A program made the translations under genes and the position numbers. The notes under the pieces were generated by a model. The model had not been told where the DNA came from. It searched no databases and saw only the letters and a list, made by a program, of their open reading frames with translations. DNA of 64,000 bases from Ichthyophis bannanicus (Eukaryota > Chordata > Amphibia > Gymnophiona > Ichthyophiidae): NCBI GenBank assembly GCA_033557465.1, contig CM066048.1, positions 18,018,305 through 18,082,304 of the forward strand, in the 5' to 3' direction. This document shows, piece after piece, positions 1 through 10,384 of this stretch (the first letter of the stretch is position 1; the number at the start of each line of letters is the position of its first letter).

Positions 1-1375
1 TGCTGAGCCTTCTGATCTGAAGTCCAGAATGGCGGCCCTGGAGCACAGTTTGCCTTCATGGACCAGCAGCGGGTGCTGTTGTCCGGCACGACCGGGTCAT
101 CCACCCCGACCACTGGGCCCTCGACATCTAAGAAGCCGAGCCGATCCTCGAGGTCATTCGGCCTCGAGTCGATCCTCGGCCAATGTCGCAATCCGAGTCC
201 TGCTCGATGGGGCTGCGGTCATCCCCAGCAAGTTTGCCGGGCACCGGTTACAAGGCATCAGGGACCCTGAGGCCCCCGGAGCAGCCTCCCTATGAGTCCT
301 TAATGGACTACTCAGAGTTGGAGACGGAGGATGAGGAGTCCCCCGATACCTTTCGCCACCATGACGTCCTGTCTGACTCTCCCGTCTCGGAGCCTTGACG
401 GCGGTCCCCGCCCAAGGATATGGGCTTCCTTGATTTTTGTCAAGGACATGTCTAAGGCCCTGGTGTTCCCAACCGAGTCAGAGGAAGACCCTTGGGTGGA
501 TGAGTTGGAAATCCTCCAGTATGAGATCCCTCCCATTCTGGAACGGCTGATGCTCTGAATGTGGGAGACACAGGCCTCAGTGCCATGGTGAGCAAACTGC
601 TCAACTCGATGCATTGAGTCCGCCGGAGCCCAGGCTTCCAGAAATCACAGCTTATGCACAGCTCCATGGTGGTGGTCGGCCATGCGTCAGCTAAAAAGCC
701 AGAAGATGCACTCCTCGGTGCCCCACTGGCTGGGAGGCCTGCATCCTTAATGCCCTCAGCAGAAAGTGCTACCAGGGCTCAGTGCTTATCGGCCGCATCC
801 AGGCCTACCAGCTGCAAATGGGCATGTACCTGAGAGATCTTGTGAAGGAACTCGCTGGATTCTCAGCTGGTCTCTCCAAGGAAACCCCTGCAGCGGTTCA
901 AGAACCTGGCTAAAGCAGTCCATGAATGCTCCAAATTCATGTCTTGTGCGGCCTATGACGGGTTCGAGTTGGCGGCTCGAGTAGCGGCGGCTGGCATCTG
1001 TGCACACCGCCAAGCTTGGCTACAGTCATCTGACCTCGAGCAGTGGGTTCAGGACAAATTATTTGATGTCCCCTGCCAAAGAGAGAACCTCTTTAGCAAA
1101 CCCATGACTGACAAGGCTGCCAAGCTGAAGACAGAGTTCATGATGAGGACCAGGCTCTCCAGAAAGACCGCTGCCCCTCCCCGATGGAAAGACTCTGCTA
1201 AATAAAAGTCCTTTTACCCGAGGAAGGGAGCTGCTTACAGAAACTACCCACCTTATCAGGCCTCCCCAGCTCCCCAACAGAGTCAGCAAGCCAAAGGACA
1301 TGGGCATGGTCCGCATAAGCAGAAGGCTCCAAAATCCCAGGCACCGGCTCCGGCCCAACCAGGGGGTTGTTTTTG
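1..1375 (+). pseudogene. DIRS gag remnant (copy A)
   Basis: Out-of-frame pieces match the Gag of copies C and D: an acidic stretch rich in Ser/Glu near 300-540, the 'SPGFQK' and 'MHSSVP' segments near 620-725, the 'AAYDGFE' segment near 948-970, and a Lys/Pro-rich tail at 1190-1375. Gag of DIRS elements is thought to be the structural RNA-binding protein of the replication particle. Stops and frameshifts are scattered throughout. The N-terminal Cys/His-rich segment is outside the window. Confidence 0.85.
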
Positions 1376-2736
1376 ACTCCTTGAGAATAGCCTATCTACC
1401 CCAAGGCGATCAGCAGCCCACAGGGGGACACCTGGCCATGTATGCCTATAGGAGGTCCATCACCACATATTCCAGGGCACTTTGGGTAGTCAGGTGGAGG
1501 AGGTAACCCTCACCGACTTAGACACCTCCTCCTTATTTCCCGGGAGAGCCCCTCAGGTCTCCTCTCCACTGGGACCTTCTTCTGAAGGAGTTGGCAGGTC
1601 TTCTCGAGGACAAAGTGATGGAACCGGTGTCCCACCATCTCAGGACGACTGGCTCATAAAGGGAGGCACAGTCTCAGAGGGGCAGCAGGCCACCACACGC
1701 ACCTCCAGGTTCTGCAACACTTAGGGTTTGTCATAAACTACCCCAAATCTCACCTCCTCCAAACACAGTGTCTGGAAGTCATGGGGCAAAAATCGACACT
1801 CTTTCCAGTCAAAGGCTTTCTTGCCCAGGGACCGAGCTGATCATCTCAGAACTCTGGCTCGGGACATACAGTACCATCCCTTGGTGCCCGCTTGGCTTCT
1901 CCTGTGCCTCCTTGGTCCACATCACCCCCGACACTGGCCTCCACATGAGGGCGGTGCAGTGGTGGCTCCGGGACCAGAGGTCTCATGCCACGTGCCACAT
2001 CTGAGACAGAGTTTCTGTAACCCGCCAGTTGGCGGGTTCTCTGGTCTGGTGGCAGTCTCCCCAGCATCTCGAGGCGGGCATGCCCTTTCAGGCCCCAAAC
2101 CCCTCAAGGGTCCTCACCAAGGATGCCTCCCTGCTCTGCTGGGGAGCGCACTGTTGAGATCTCCGCACTGAGGGCACCAGGTCACCAGACGAGGGCACCC
2201 AGCAGATCAACCTCCTGGAACTCTGAGCCATATACCTAGCCCTGAAAGTCTTCTGTCACCACCTGCATCACCAGCTGTTGCTAGTCCAGACAGACAACCA
2301 GGTGGCGATGTTCTATGTGAACAAGCAGGGGGGCACGGGGTCTCGTACCCTTTGCCAAGAGGCACTGGCCTTTTGCTCATACACAATTCAACAGGATATC
2401 CTCCTACGGGCAGTGTACCTACTAGGCCAGGACAACCTGTTGACCGACAGGCTCAGCAGAGTTCTCCAGTTTCACGAGTGGCAGCCGTACCCCAGAGTAG
2501 CCAGTCGGCTTTTCTTACTCTTGGGGGAACCCGTGATGGACCTGTTCGCCAGCCCAGATAACTTCCAGTTGCCCCGCTTCTGCTCCCGACAGGCCCACCC
2601 CTCCAGGGTGGTGGCGGACACGTTCCTGGTCTCATGGTCGGAAGGCCTCATGTACGCCTTCCCTGCTACACCGCTGATCGCCAAGACCTTGTTTCGGTTG
2701 AGGTGGAAGACATTCTGCTGGCTCTCGCAAGGCCTC
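1376..2736 (+). pseudogene. DIRS reverse transcriptase-RNase H remnant (copy A), palm deleted
   Basis: The RT N-terminal linker is recognisable near 1430-1640, but the sequence then jumps at about 1650 straight to the end of the catalytic loop (DDWLIKG in translation). About 370 bp encoding the RT palm, present in copy D, is missing. The RNase H part is better preserved: from 2278 an open stretch contains LVQTDNQVAMFYVNKQGG and then the post-RNase H segment with 'MDLFASP'. In family members this protein copies the element RNA and removes the RNA strand; this copy cannot polymerise. Confidence 0.85.
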
Positions 2737-3690
2737 TAATAGGAAGGCTTACGCACTCAAATTGCACAGGTTCTCTGTTTGGTGCGCCGAACACGGGGCT
2801 GACCCTTTCTCCTGCCCGGTGGCCCTGGTGTTACAGTACCTTCTCCACCTCTCTCAGTCTGGGTTCAAGTCTAACTCCGTCTGAGTGCACCTTAGTGCTC
2901 TGGCGGCGCACCACCATCCGGTGGATTGTAAGTCCCTCTCGGTCCAATCGTTGGTGACCCGTTTTCTTCGGGGCTTGCTCTTATCGAAGCCCCCGGTTCA
3001 TCCTCTGGCAACTGAATGGGACCTCAATGTAGTGTTGAAGCAGCTCACTCGCCCACCCTTTGAACCTCTGGCTACCTGCCACCTTCGCTAGCTCTCTTCG
3101 AAGGTGGTTTTCCTGGTCGTGCTTACCTCCGCTCGCAGAGTTAGTGAGCTTCAGGCCCTTGTGGCGGAGGCGCCCTATACCAGGTTCTACAAAAACATAC
3201 TGGTGCTTCGCACGCACCCCAAATTCCTGCCGAAGGTAGTGTCGCCCTTCCATCTCAACCAGGAACTAGTGCTCCCTACCTTCTATCCAAGACCTCAGTC
3301 TAGTCGGGCAGAGATGGTACTCCACACCCTGGACTGTAAGAGGGCTTTGTCCTTCTATATCCAACGTACTCAGGGCCACCGCAGAACCTCTCAGCTTTTC
3401 ATCTCCTACGACCCCAGTAGGCTGGGGGAGGCAGTGACCAAGCGTACACTGTCCACATGAGTGGCGGACTGTATTGCCCTCGCTTATGAACAGGCGAGGC
3501 TCCCACGGCAAGGCCGTGTCACGGCACACAGTGTCAGGGCCGTGGTGGCTTTGGTGGCAAACTTGCACTCCGTCCCGATGGCAGACATCTGCCGGGCCGC
3601 CACCTGGTCTTCAGTCCATACCTTCGCAGCCCATTACTGCCTGGAAAGAGTCCCGACGGGACAGTGCCTTCGGCCAGGCTGTGCTTCATA
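2737..3690 (+). pseudogene. DIRS tyrosine recombinase remnant (copy A)
   Basis: Homologous to the intact recombinase of copy D. The SARRVSELQAL segment with the catalytic Arg is at about 3128-3160, the HSVR (HxxR) motif at about 3530, and the 'AHYCLE' nucleophile Tyr segment at about 3630-3645. Lesions include a frameshift near 2730, in-frame stops near 2882, 3089 and 3458 (the last from a Trp codon), and a frameshift just after the Tyr motif. The family enzyme integrates a circular DNA copy by strand exchange. This copy keeps recognisable catalytic motifs but not a reading frame. Confidence 0.88.
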
Positions 3691-3887
3691 ACCTTAACAG
3701 GGTTTAGGCAACTCCTACCCTCTGACCCTTTTGTGTTCGGGCTACCGGAGTGCTGGTTTCTTCAGACACAGAGGTCCTACTGTGGTCTGTGGACACAGAC
3801 TAAATTGCTGCTGCTTGCGGCTCCCCGTGGGGGAACCCTTATTTTTGCTATTGGCTTTTGGTAGCCTGTAGCTTGGGAGTCCCATAT

Positions 3888-3932
3888 GTGAGGACTGACT
3901 TCCTGCTTGTTTCCGGAGAAAGCGTAGTTACT
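3888..3932 (+). repeat. Left half of DIRS internal complementary region (copy A)
   Basis: This stretch is complementary to the left terminus seen in other copies of the family (reverse complement of the segment starting tctccagg). The other half of the ICR resumes at 5162-5200. The CR1 insertion separates them and about 16 bp of the central palindrome present in copy D is missing. Confidence 0.8.
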
Positions 3933-5161
3933 AAGAACATAAAGAACATAAGATATGCCATACTGGGTCAGACCAAGGTCCATTAAGCCCAGTATCCTGT
4001 TTCCACTAGTGGCCAATCTAGGTCATACGTTCCTAGTAGTTTCCCCAAAAGACACAGGTTCCACAATGCTTGTATAGGATCAAGCATTGATATCCTGGGT
4101 CCCCTTTTAATAATGGTTTATGGACCTTTCCTCCAGGAACTTGTCCAAGCCTTTTTTAAACCTAGTTACACTAACAGCCTTTACTACATCTTCCGGTAAC
4201 AAATTCCAGAGTTTGATTACACGTCGAGTGAAAACATATTTTCTCTTATTTGTCTTAAATAGTTTACCCTGTAGCTTCATTGCATGTTCCCTAGTCTTTC
4301 TATATCCTGATAACGTAAACAATCGATCTACGTTTACCCATTCCACTCTGTTCATTAATTTATAGACGTCTATCATATCTCCCCTCAGCCGTCTCTTTTC
4401 CAGGGTAAAGAGCCCTAACCTTTTTAGCCTTTCTTCATAGGGGTATCCTTCCATCCCCTTTACCATTTTGGTGGCTCTTCTCTGTACCTTTTCTAATAAC
4501 GCTATATCCTTTTTAAGATATGGTGACCAGAATTGCACACAATATTCAAGGTGCGGTTGCAACATGGAACGATACAGAGGCATTATAATATCCTTTGTTT
4601 TATTTTCCATTCCTTTCCTTATGATACCTAGCATTCTATTTTCTCTTTTGGCTGCCGCTGCACACTGGGCGAAGGGTTTTAACATGTTATCCACAATGAC
4701 GCCTAAATCGTTTTCCTGGGTGGTGGTTCCTAATGTGGAACCTTATATCATGTAGCCATAGTTTGGGTGGTTGTTCCCTAGGTGCATAACTTTGCACTTG
4801 TCCACGTTAAATTTCATCTGCCATTTTGATGCCCAGTCTTCCAATTTATCAAGATCCTCTTGCAATTTTCCACAATCCTCTTGGGTTTTAACAACTTTAA
4901 ATAGTTTTGTGTCATCTGCAAATTTGATAATCTCACTCGTTATTCCCTTTTCCAGGTCGTTTATGAATATGTAAAAAAGCAGCAGACCCAGCACAGATCC
5001 CTGGGGTACACCACTATTCACCTTTCTGCATTGGGAAAATTGGCCATTTAGCCCTACCCTCTGCTTTCTATCTTTTAACCAGTTCCTGATCCACAATAGT
5101 ATACTGCCTCCTATCCCATGAATCTTTAGTTTTGCCAAACGTCTTTGGTGAGGGACCTTGT
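3933..5161 (-). mobile_element. CR1 LINE, 5'-truncated, inserted in DIRS copy A
   Basis: On the minus strand this reads as the 3' half of a CR1 LINE: end of RT, C-terminal domain, 3' UTR, and a short repeated 3' end (agaacata units on the plus strand). It matches the plus-strand CR1 at 24072-26147 over the shared part. The right boundary is set by CR1 homology continuing to about 5161, where DIRS ICR sequence resumes. Truncation of the 5' end is typical of CR1 retrotransposition. Confidence 0.92.
4107..5161 (-). pseudogene. CR1 reverse transcriptase C-terminal half
   Basis: Reading leftwards, the frame carries the RT end (IKFADDTKLFK holds the FADD catalytic box), then 'MKFNVDKCKVMHLG', then the CR1 C-terminal domain with '[15 protein letters not shown]' and '[12 protein letters not shown]'. 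The two open pieces (4107-4694 and 4743-5138) share one frame and are separated by a single stop near 4743. The other copy has a CAA Gln codon there, so the stop is probably a C-to-T transition. The N-terminal RT and endonuclease are absent. Confidence 0.9.
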
Positions 5162-5261
5162 TCTCCGGGGATAGCAGGAATCAGTCCTCACAACCCCCTT
5201 TCCTCCCCTTGGATTTTCTCCTTTACCATCTTGTTTTTGCCATCTTTTAGCTATGTCACTT

Positions 5262-5449
5262 GACTGAGCAAGATGGCACCTTTGGGCGGGAAGGGGACCA
5301 CACATGCGTGGTGCATCTCCCAAAGGCTTTCTTTGAAAGCTGGAGGGATACTTCCCTGAGGGCTCTGTCGGTGCCGACGTCACCCATATGTGAGGACTGA
5401 TTTCTGCTGTCCCCGGAGAACACCTGTTAAAGGTGAGTCACTACGCTTT
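5262..5449 (+). repeat. Right terminal inverted repeat of DIRS copy A
   Basis: Starts at gactgagcaagatggcacc and runs to the ctacgcttt terminus. It is the inverse of the left terminal repeat of copies B, C and D (the ggcgggaagggga, aaggctttctttgaaagct and gacgtcacccatatgtgagg blocks). It ends with the extension containing cacctgttaaaggtg, found only at right ends and in the ICR. Confidence 0.88.
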
Positions 5450-7059
5450 AGTGAAACATGTTTGTGCAATGCTTAGAGTATGCATTTTCTCTGCCGGCAA
5501 ACAGGAAGATGGTGGTATACTATCTGGCGATATCTTCCAGCTTTCTTCTAGGTCAGAAAAGCCTTTAGAGGCTCCCCTGAACGTGTGCAGATAGCCCTCA
5601 GAGTTTTGTTACAGCTCCCCTCCCGCTGCACCATCTGGAGGGTGGGTGGGGAGGGTAGCCCAGTACACACTGTCTGGCTGTGCACAGCCTGTTTAAATAA
5701 CTATCTGCAGGACTAGCTGACCAGGCATTGACCTGTCTGTTCTTATAGCTCGTTCACCTCTCATGTTTTCTTCATCCCTGTGTGTGCAAGCTTTTTGTTT
5801 TTGGATCTGGATTTATTGCAGGCATAGGACATTACAGGGAAACCTCCTTCTAGGCTAACGCTGATCAAGTCTGTATGGCAGTGAGAGAGGTCTGGTAAGC
5901 CAGATCTTTCCCGGGTTGTCTGCAGCTCTCCAGGCCCGCTCCAGAGTTGGCTCAAGCTGTTGGTGCAATAGGAAAACCTTAAGATTTACACACACACACC
6001 TGTCAACATCTGTGGTTTGGCTTTGAATGCTTTGCTCCTTGGTGCAGCCCCTCCCCCTGCCCCCCCCCCCCCCTGCCGAAATTGTTTCCCTAGGTGACTG
6101 TCTAGTTTGCCTGATGTTTGGGTTGTTCCTGCAGGCTATCGTATATTTTTGTGAACCAATCTTAACGTTATCCCAAGAGGATGATGTCCAAATCACATAG
6201 ATCCCTGTTTCGGATGTGACCCCAGGTGGTCTCCAAAGCTCTCGTACTACATGGTCTGTAGAGAAATGTTTGTTTAATTAACCGGTATCACAGTTTGCAT
6301 AGAATCCTGGCAGGAAAAGAAACCACTGTAAAAACAGAGCAACTAGAAGAAAATGTGTGTACACAATAAGGCTTAGTTTCCATGGAAATCTTGCCTTGTT
6401 TGATATTTGTAACAAGTTACCCAGGTGCCCAGTATTTTTCTGCTATCTCTGCTGATTTTTCTATGATTCTGTAATTTTTTTCAGCATTGATCATTCTGCC
6501 TCTCTTCTGAAGCCTACATATTTTTCCCCCTCCAGTGCTTCAGAAGTATTTTATTTCTGTTGTTTTTTTTACAGAAAATATTTATTTTTAACTATTATTA
6601 ATATGTAAACTGCTTTGATACTGTATTGAAGAGTGGTATACTTAAAGAAACATAAACATAGGGATTTTTTTGGCAGCGAACCCATGTTGCTGGATTAAGA
6701 TCTTGCCACATCTTTTAACCAAAATACATTTAGGATTTTCTCTCTGAACAACTCTGGGGAACAACAACAAATCTCACCAAGAACTTCAAATGGGGCCAAT
6801 GCGGAAATCCTGTGCGAGAGGCCAGCATAAAGCTCTAGTACAGGGTTTCTTAACACCTCTTCATCGCTGATTTGTTTTGTTTTGTGCAGCAATGCTGTAC
6901 GCAAACATGCAAATCAGCCGAGCCCCAAAAAATCAGCACTAAAGGAGAGCAAGTCAGACGCACATGCACAAGGGTTTGTGTGCATGGACTAGATTGCTAA
7001 TCAAAATCCGAGGTGAAGTGTTAGATGACCTGATCCTTTATTCCTTCCCCCCCCCCTGC
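5450..7059. other. Unassigned sequence, no gene seen
   Basis: No open frame with a recognisable product and no clear repeat family. It holds a short CA run near 5990 and a C homopolymer near 6060-6075. Composition is AT-richer after 6300. Confidence 0.6.
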
Positions 7060-7790
7060 ACCCCTCGATTTTGGTGCCTCCCTGATTGAGATCCCTATCC
7101 AACAAAATTACCTGGTGGCCCAGAGCTCCCAACCCCCAAAACCAGAAAATTTACCTGGTTGAACAATGGCCCCAAACCCTTCCACCCCTGAACCAGAAAA
7201 GGGCCTGGTGGCCTAGTAGACCTTATTCCCCACCTTCCAAAACCTCCCAGTTCCTTTTTTGGGTTTGCGGGCATTCCCTATGCACTCCTACCCCTGTACC
7301 ACCATCTTGAAAAATGGTGGCATCTGGCCCCACACAATGTATCCTGGAATGCATGGGGCAGGGTCAGACTGCTTAAATTTCATATATGGTAGAGTAACCC
7401 CTCCCCTTCTGGTGCATCCTGGGACTCATGGCATGGGGTCAGCTCTCCCAGAAGGCACCCCAGGGTCACTGCCACAGAAGGCATTTTTTTCCTGGCATGG
7501 AAGTCTGACCCCACTCGGTGCATCCCAGGATGTAGTGAGCAGGGTCAGGTGCCGCCATTTTTCAAGATAGGGGCAGGAGCATGTAGGCATCACTCTCGCC
7601 CCACAACTTGTAAAGTACTGCGAGAGTAGGGTCCACTAGACCACTGGGGCATTTTCTGGTTTGGGGCTGGGGGAGGTTGAGGTTACTAGGCCACCAAGTC
7701 ATTTTTTGGTTTGGGGATGGGGGGAGGTTTGGGGTTACTGGGCCAGCGGGGAACCTCGATTGGTGGGGGTGCTGCAATCAAGGGATATTT
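7060..7790. repeat. Fold-back element with arms of about 280 bp
   Basis: The left arm (about 7060-7370) is matched in reverse complement by the right arm (about 7505-7790). Shared blocks include cttgaaaaatggtgg versus ccgccatttttcaag, cctggtggcctagtag versus its inverse near 7690, and ctcgattttggtg near 7065 versus caccaatcgag near 7755. Arms differ at many positions, so it is old. The structure is that of a non-autonomous fold-back or MITE-like DNA element, but I found no clear target duplication. Confidence 0.65.
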
Positions 7791-8041
7791 GCATTGGCTG
7801 TATGTCTTATCTCTGCTTGAAGCAGGCATAAAGATACAGTGTTACAAGGCAAGTAAAAAACTGCTACGTTTCAGTGCAATGTTTTGACATCTGTCAGATG
7901 TCAAACTTATTATTTTGCAAGCAATTAGCATGCCCACTGTGCTATACCTCAGCGCAGTGGTTTCCCATGCCAGCTTGTTTTCTGCATTGGAGAGCAAGAC
8001 TAGTGCTGGGAAAATGCTGCACTAGAGTATAACCCAGCTTT

Positions 8042-8235
8042 CCGCATTGGCCTTGATGTGTTCAAATCCAGGCTGAAAATCCACCTCTTCAAGGCTGTTT
8101 TAGGATCATGACCCCCCTCTCCCCATTCTCTTGTCTAACATCCATATGTTAATCATTGCCCTTAAAAAAACTACCCTAGTATCCTATACAATACGTGTAT
8201 GGTGTACAATAATGCAGTATACAAATAAGTAGTTG
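8042..8235 (+). mobile_element. L2-type LINE 3' end fragment
   Basis: Translates to the end of an L2 protein ('FKSRLKIHLFKAVL' near 8052-8100), followed by a short 3' UTR with ttagtac-like and tatacaaataa tail sequence. Only the last few tens of codons remain. It precedes a longer L2 copy in the same orientation. Confidence 0.7.
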
Positions 8236-8385
8236 TGGTAGTAATGTTCATCTCACCTGGAAGAGATGATACATTCTGTTTTTCAACTTTCAAAAACGGA
8301 GAAAGGGTGCTTCCTTTGAACCCGGTTCACACTTGAAGAATATTCGATTTTAAATTCCAGTGACAAGGTTCACAAGATTAGTCTT

Positions 8386-9960
8386 GAGTTCTCTGGCGGG
8401 TCACCTCCGTCTCTCCTTCGCTGGCTTCATTCTGATCTCCTCCCTCCCATTCTTCCTTTTCTAAAATCACTGAGGAGGAAACTGCACATCTTCTTTCCTC
8501 CTCCAAGCTTACTACGTGCTCCTCTGATGCTATTCTCATCTGTCATCTTCAACCTGTCGTTTTCCACTGCAGCTGTTCTGCTGTCTTCAGACATGCTGTG
8601 GTTACATCACTCCTCAAAAATCCTTCATTTAACCCTACCTGCCCTTCCAGTAATTGGGCCCAGCTCCCTCCTTCCTTTTGCATCCAGACTACTTAAACGT
8701 GTAGTTCACTGCTGCTGTCTTGACTTTGTTTCCCCTCTAGCCATTCTGGATCCACTGCAATCTGGCTTTTGTTCTCTACAGTCTACAAAAATTGCCCTTG
8801 CCAAAGTCTCCAGTGGATCCAAGGACCTTGACTCAATCCTCATCCTCCTTGACATATCTGCTGCTTCTGACACCATTGATTACCACCTTCTCTAAATCCC
8901 CTCTTCTCGCTTTGATTTTGGGGCTTTGTTCTCTCTTTTGTTTTCTTAGCTCTGCTCTGGATTCTCCTCTACTGCTATCTCACTTTCAGTTGGTGTACAC
9001 CCTGGTCTCTGTATTGGGACCTCTTTCTATGTGCAAGTTCCCTTGGTGCATTGATTTCCTCCCATTTGTTTTCAGTGCCATCTTTATGCTGACGACTCTC
9101 TGATTTACAACTTTGCATCAGAAATCCAAGCCTGAATCTGTCTGCTTGTCTGTGGCTGCCTGGATTTCCCATGCTGTCTGTCTTGGCCATGTTCATAGCT
9201 TCTTATCTTTCCACCTATATTCACCTTCCCCTTTCCTCCTCTGTTTCTGTGGATGACACTGTTATCCTTCCTGTTTCCTTTGCTCACAACCTTGGGGACG
9301 TCTTTGACTCTTCTCTCTTTCTTTGGAGATTTCCAACAAATAGCTAAAACCTGTCATTTCTTTATAAAATCAGCAAAAATTGTCCCTTCTGTCTGAACAC
9401 ACTACCGACACACATCCACTCTTTTGTCACCTCCTGTTTAGAGTATTACAAGCTGCCTTGCTGGTCTCCCATTGAATCATCTCTCTCCCCTTCAATCCAT
9501 TCAAAACTCTAACAACTAACCTTCTACTAGTGTTGTTACACTCTCAAGTCGCTTTGTTAGCTCCCTGTCCATTTCTTCATACAATTCAGGCTTTTCCTAC
9601 TCGCCTACAACTGCATTCATTCTGCAGCTCCTCATTACTTTCCTCTGATCTCTCCCTACACTCCTCCTTTCTTTGTGTTTTTCTCTTCCACTGCTAATTC
9701 CAGACTCTCTTCATTCCACCGTGCTGCGCTGTATGCCTGGAATAGACTATCTCAATCAGCATGTCAGGTTCCATCTCTGGTCCTTTTCAAATCCAGGCTA
9801 AAACCCATCTCCTCCAAAATGTTTGGGTTCTGATCCCTTATTCTCCTATTTAACACACTTGGTCATTTCCCTTAAAGAATAGAATAGTTTAGAAGCTCTA
9901 TGGAAAAGGGCTTGTCTCTTACATAGATGTGTACAGTGCTGCATATGCCTAGTAATGCTG
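8386..9960 (+). mobile_element. L2-type LINE, degraded
   Basis: A long, heavily mutated L2 LINE on the plus strand. RT core phrases are readable at 8600-8895 and the C-terminal phrase 'PFQIQAKTHL' near 9780-9810, followed by a 3' UTR ending near 9960. It lies just left of the terminus of DIRS copy B. Both ends are approximate. Confidence 0.75.
8527..9835 (+). pseudogene. L2 LINE reverse transcriptase remnant
   Basis: The open stretch to 8895 contains RT features: 'LPFASRLLKRVVH' (compare the family's LPFLSKxLExVV), 'LDPLQSGFCSLQST' (the QSGF motif) and 'LILLDISAASDTIDYHLL' (first catalytic Asp region, family LLDLSAAFDTVDH). Beyond 8895 the frame is broken repeatedly, but the C-terminal half can be followed in pieces to about 9835. 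Non-functional. Confidence 0.75.
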
Positions 9961-9979
9961 TACCAATGATAACTCCGAT

Positions 9980-10140
9980 TCTCCAGGAACAAGCAGGAAG
10001 TCAGTACTCGCATATGGGTGACATCTGCATCGACGGAGCCCTCGTGGGAGCATCTCCCTAGCTTTCAAAGAAAGCCTTTGGGAATGCCACCACGCATGCG
10101 TGGTCCCCTTCCCACCTAAGGGTGCAATCTTAATCAGTCT
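9980..10140 (+). repeat. Left terminal inverted repeat of DIRS copy B
   Basis: Starts tctccaggaacaagcagg, passes through acatatgggtgacat-like sequence and gctttcaaagaaagccttt, and ends near the aatcagtct block. It is inverted relative to 15057-15196. Confidence 0.85.
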
Positions 10141-10384
10141 CCCTTTTTCTCTGGAGCCCTTTGGACATGCATCTCATCCCCGGAAGAAGCTTTTTCTTCA
10201 CTAAGTACATTTTTGTGTTTTCTGGCTAACGCTGGTTCCCCCTCCCGCCTCTCAAGCACTGCTGCTTTGGTGTTCGGTTTCGGGACCCATTTTTCCTTTC
10301 TTTTCTACCTTAGCGCTTTTGCGCCCTTTTTCACTGCTGGCTGCATCGAGGGTCTTCGACCTCGCCGGGGTCCTTTTTGCCCTA

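Larger units (their letters stand above)
1..5449 (+). mobile_element. DIRS-like retrotransposon, copy A (5' end outside window)
   Basis: This is a degraded copy of the main DIRS family of the window. Reading left to right it holds the middle and end of gag, RT/RNase H, a tyrosine recombinase, an ICR, and the right terminal inverted repeat. The order and wording match the better copy at 31143-36912. The left terminal repeat and the start of gag lie before base 1. A CR1 LINE in the opposite orientation (3933-5161) sits inside the ICR. Many stops and frameshifts and a missing RT palm show it cannot act on its own. Confidence 0.9.
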
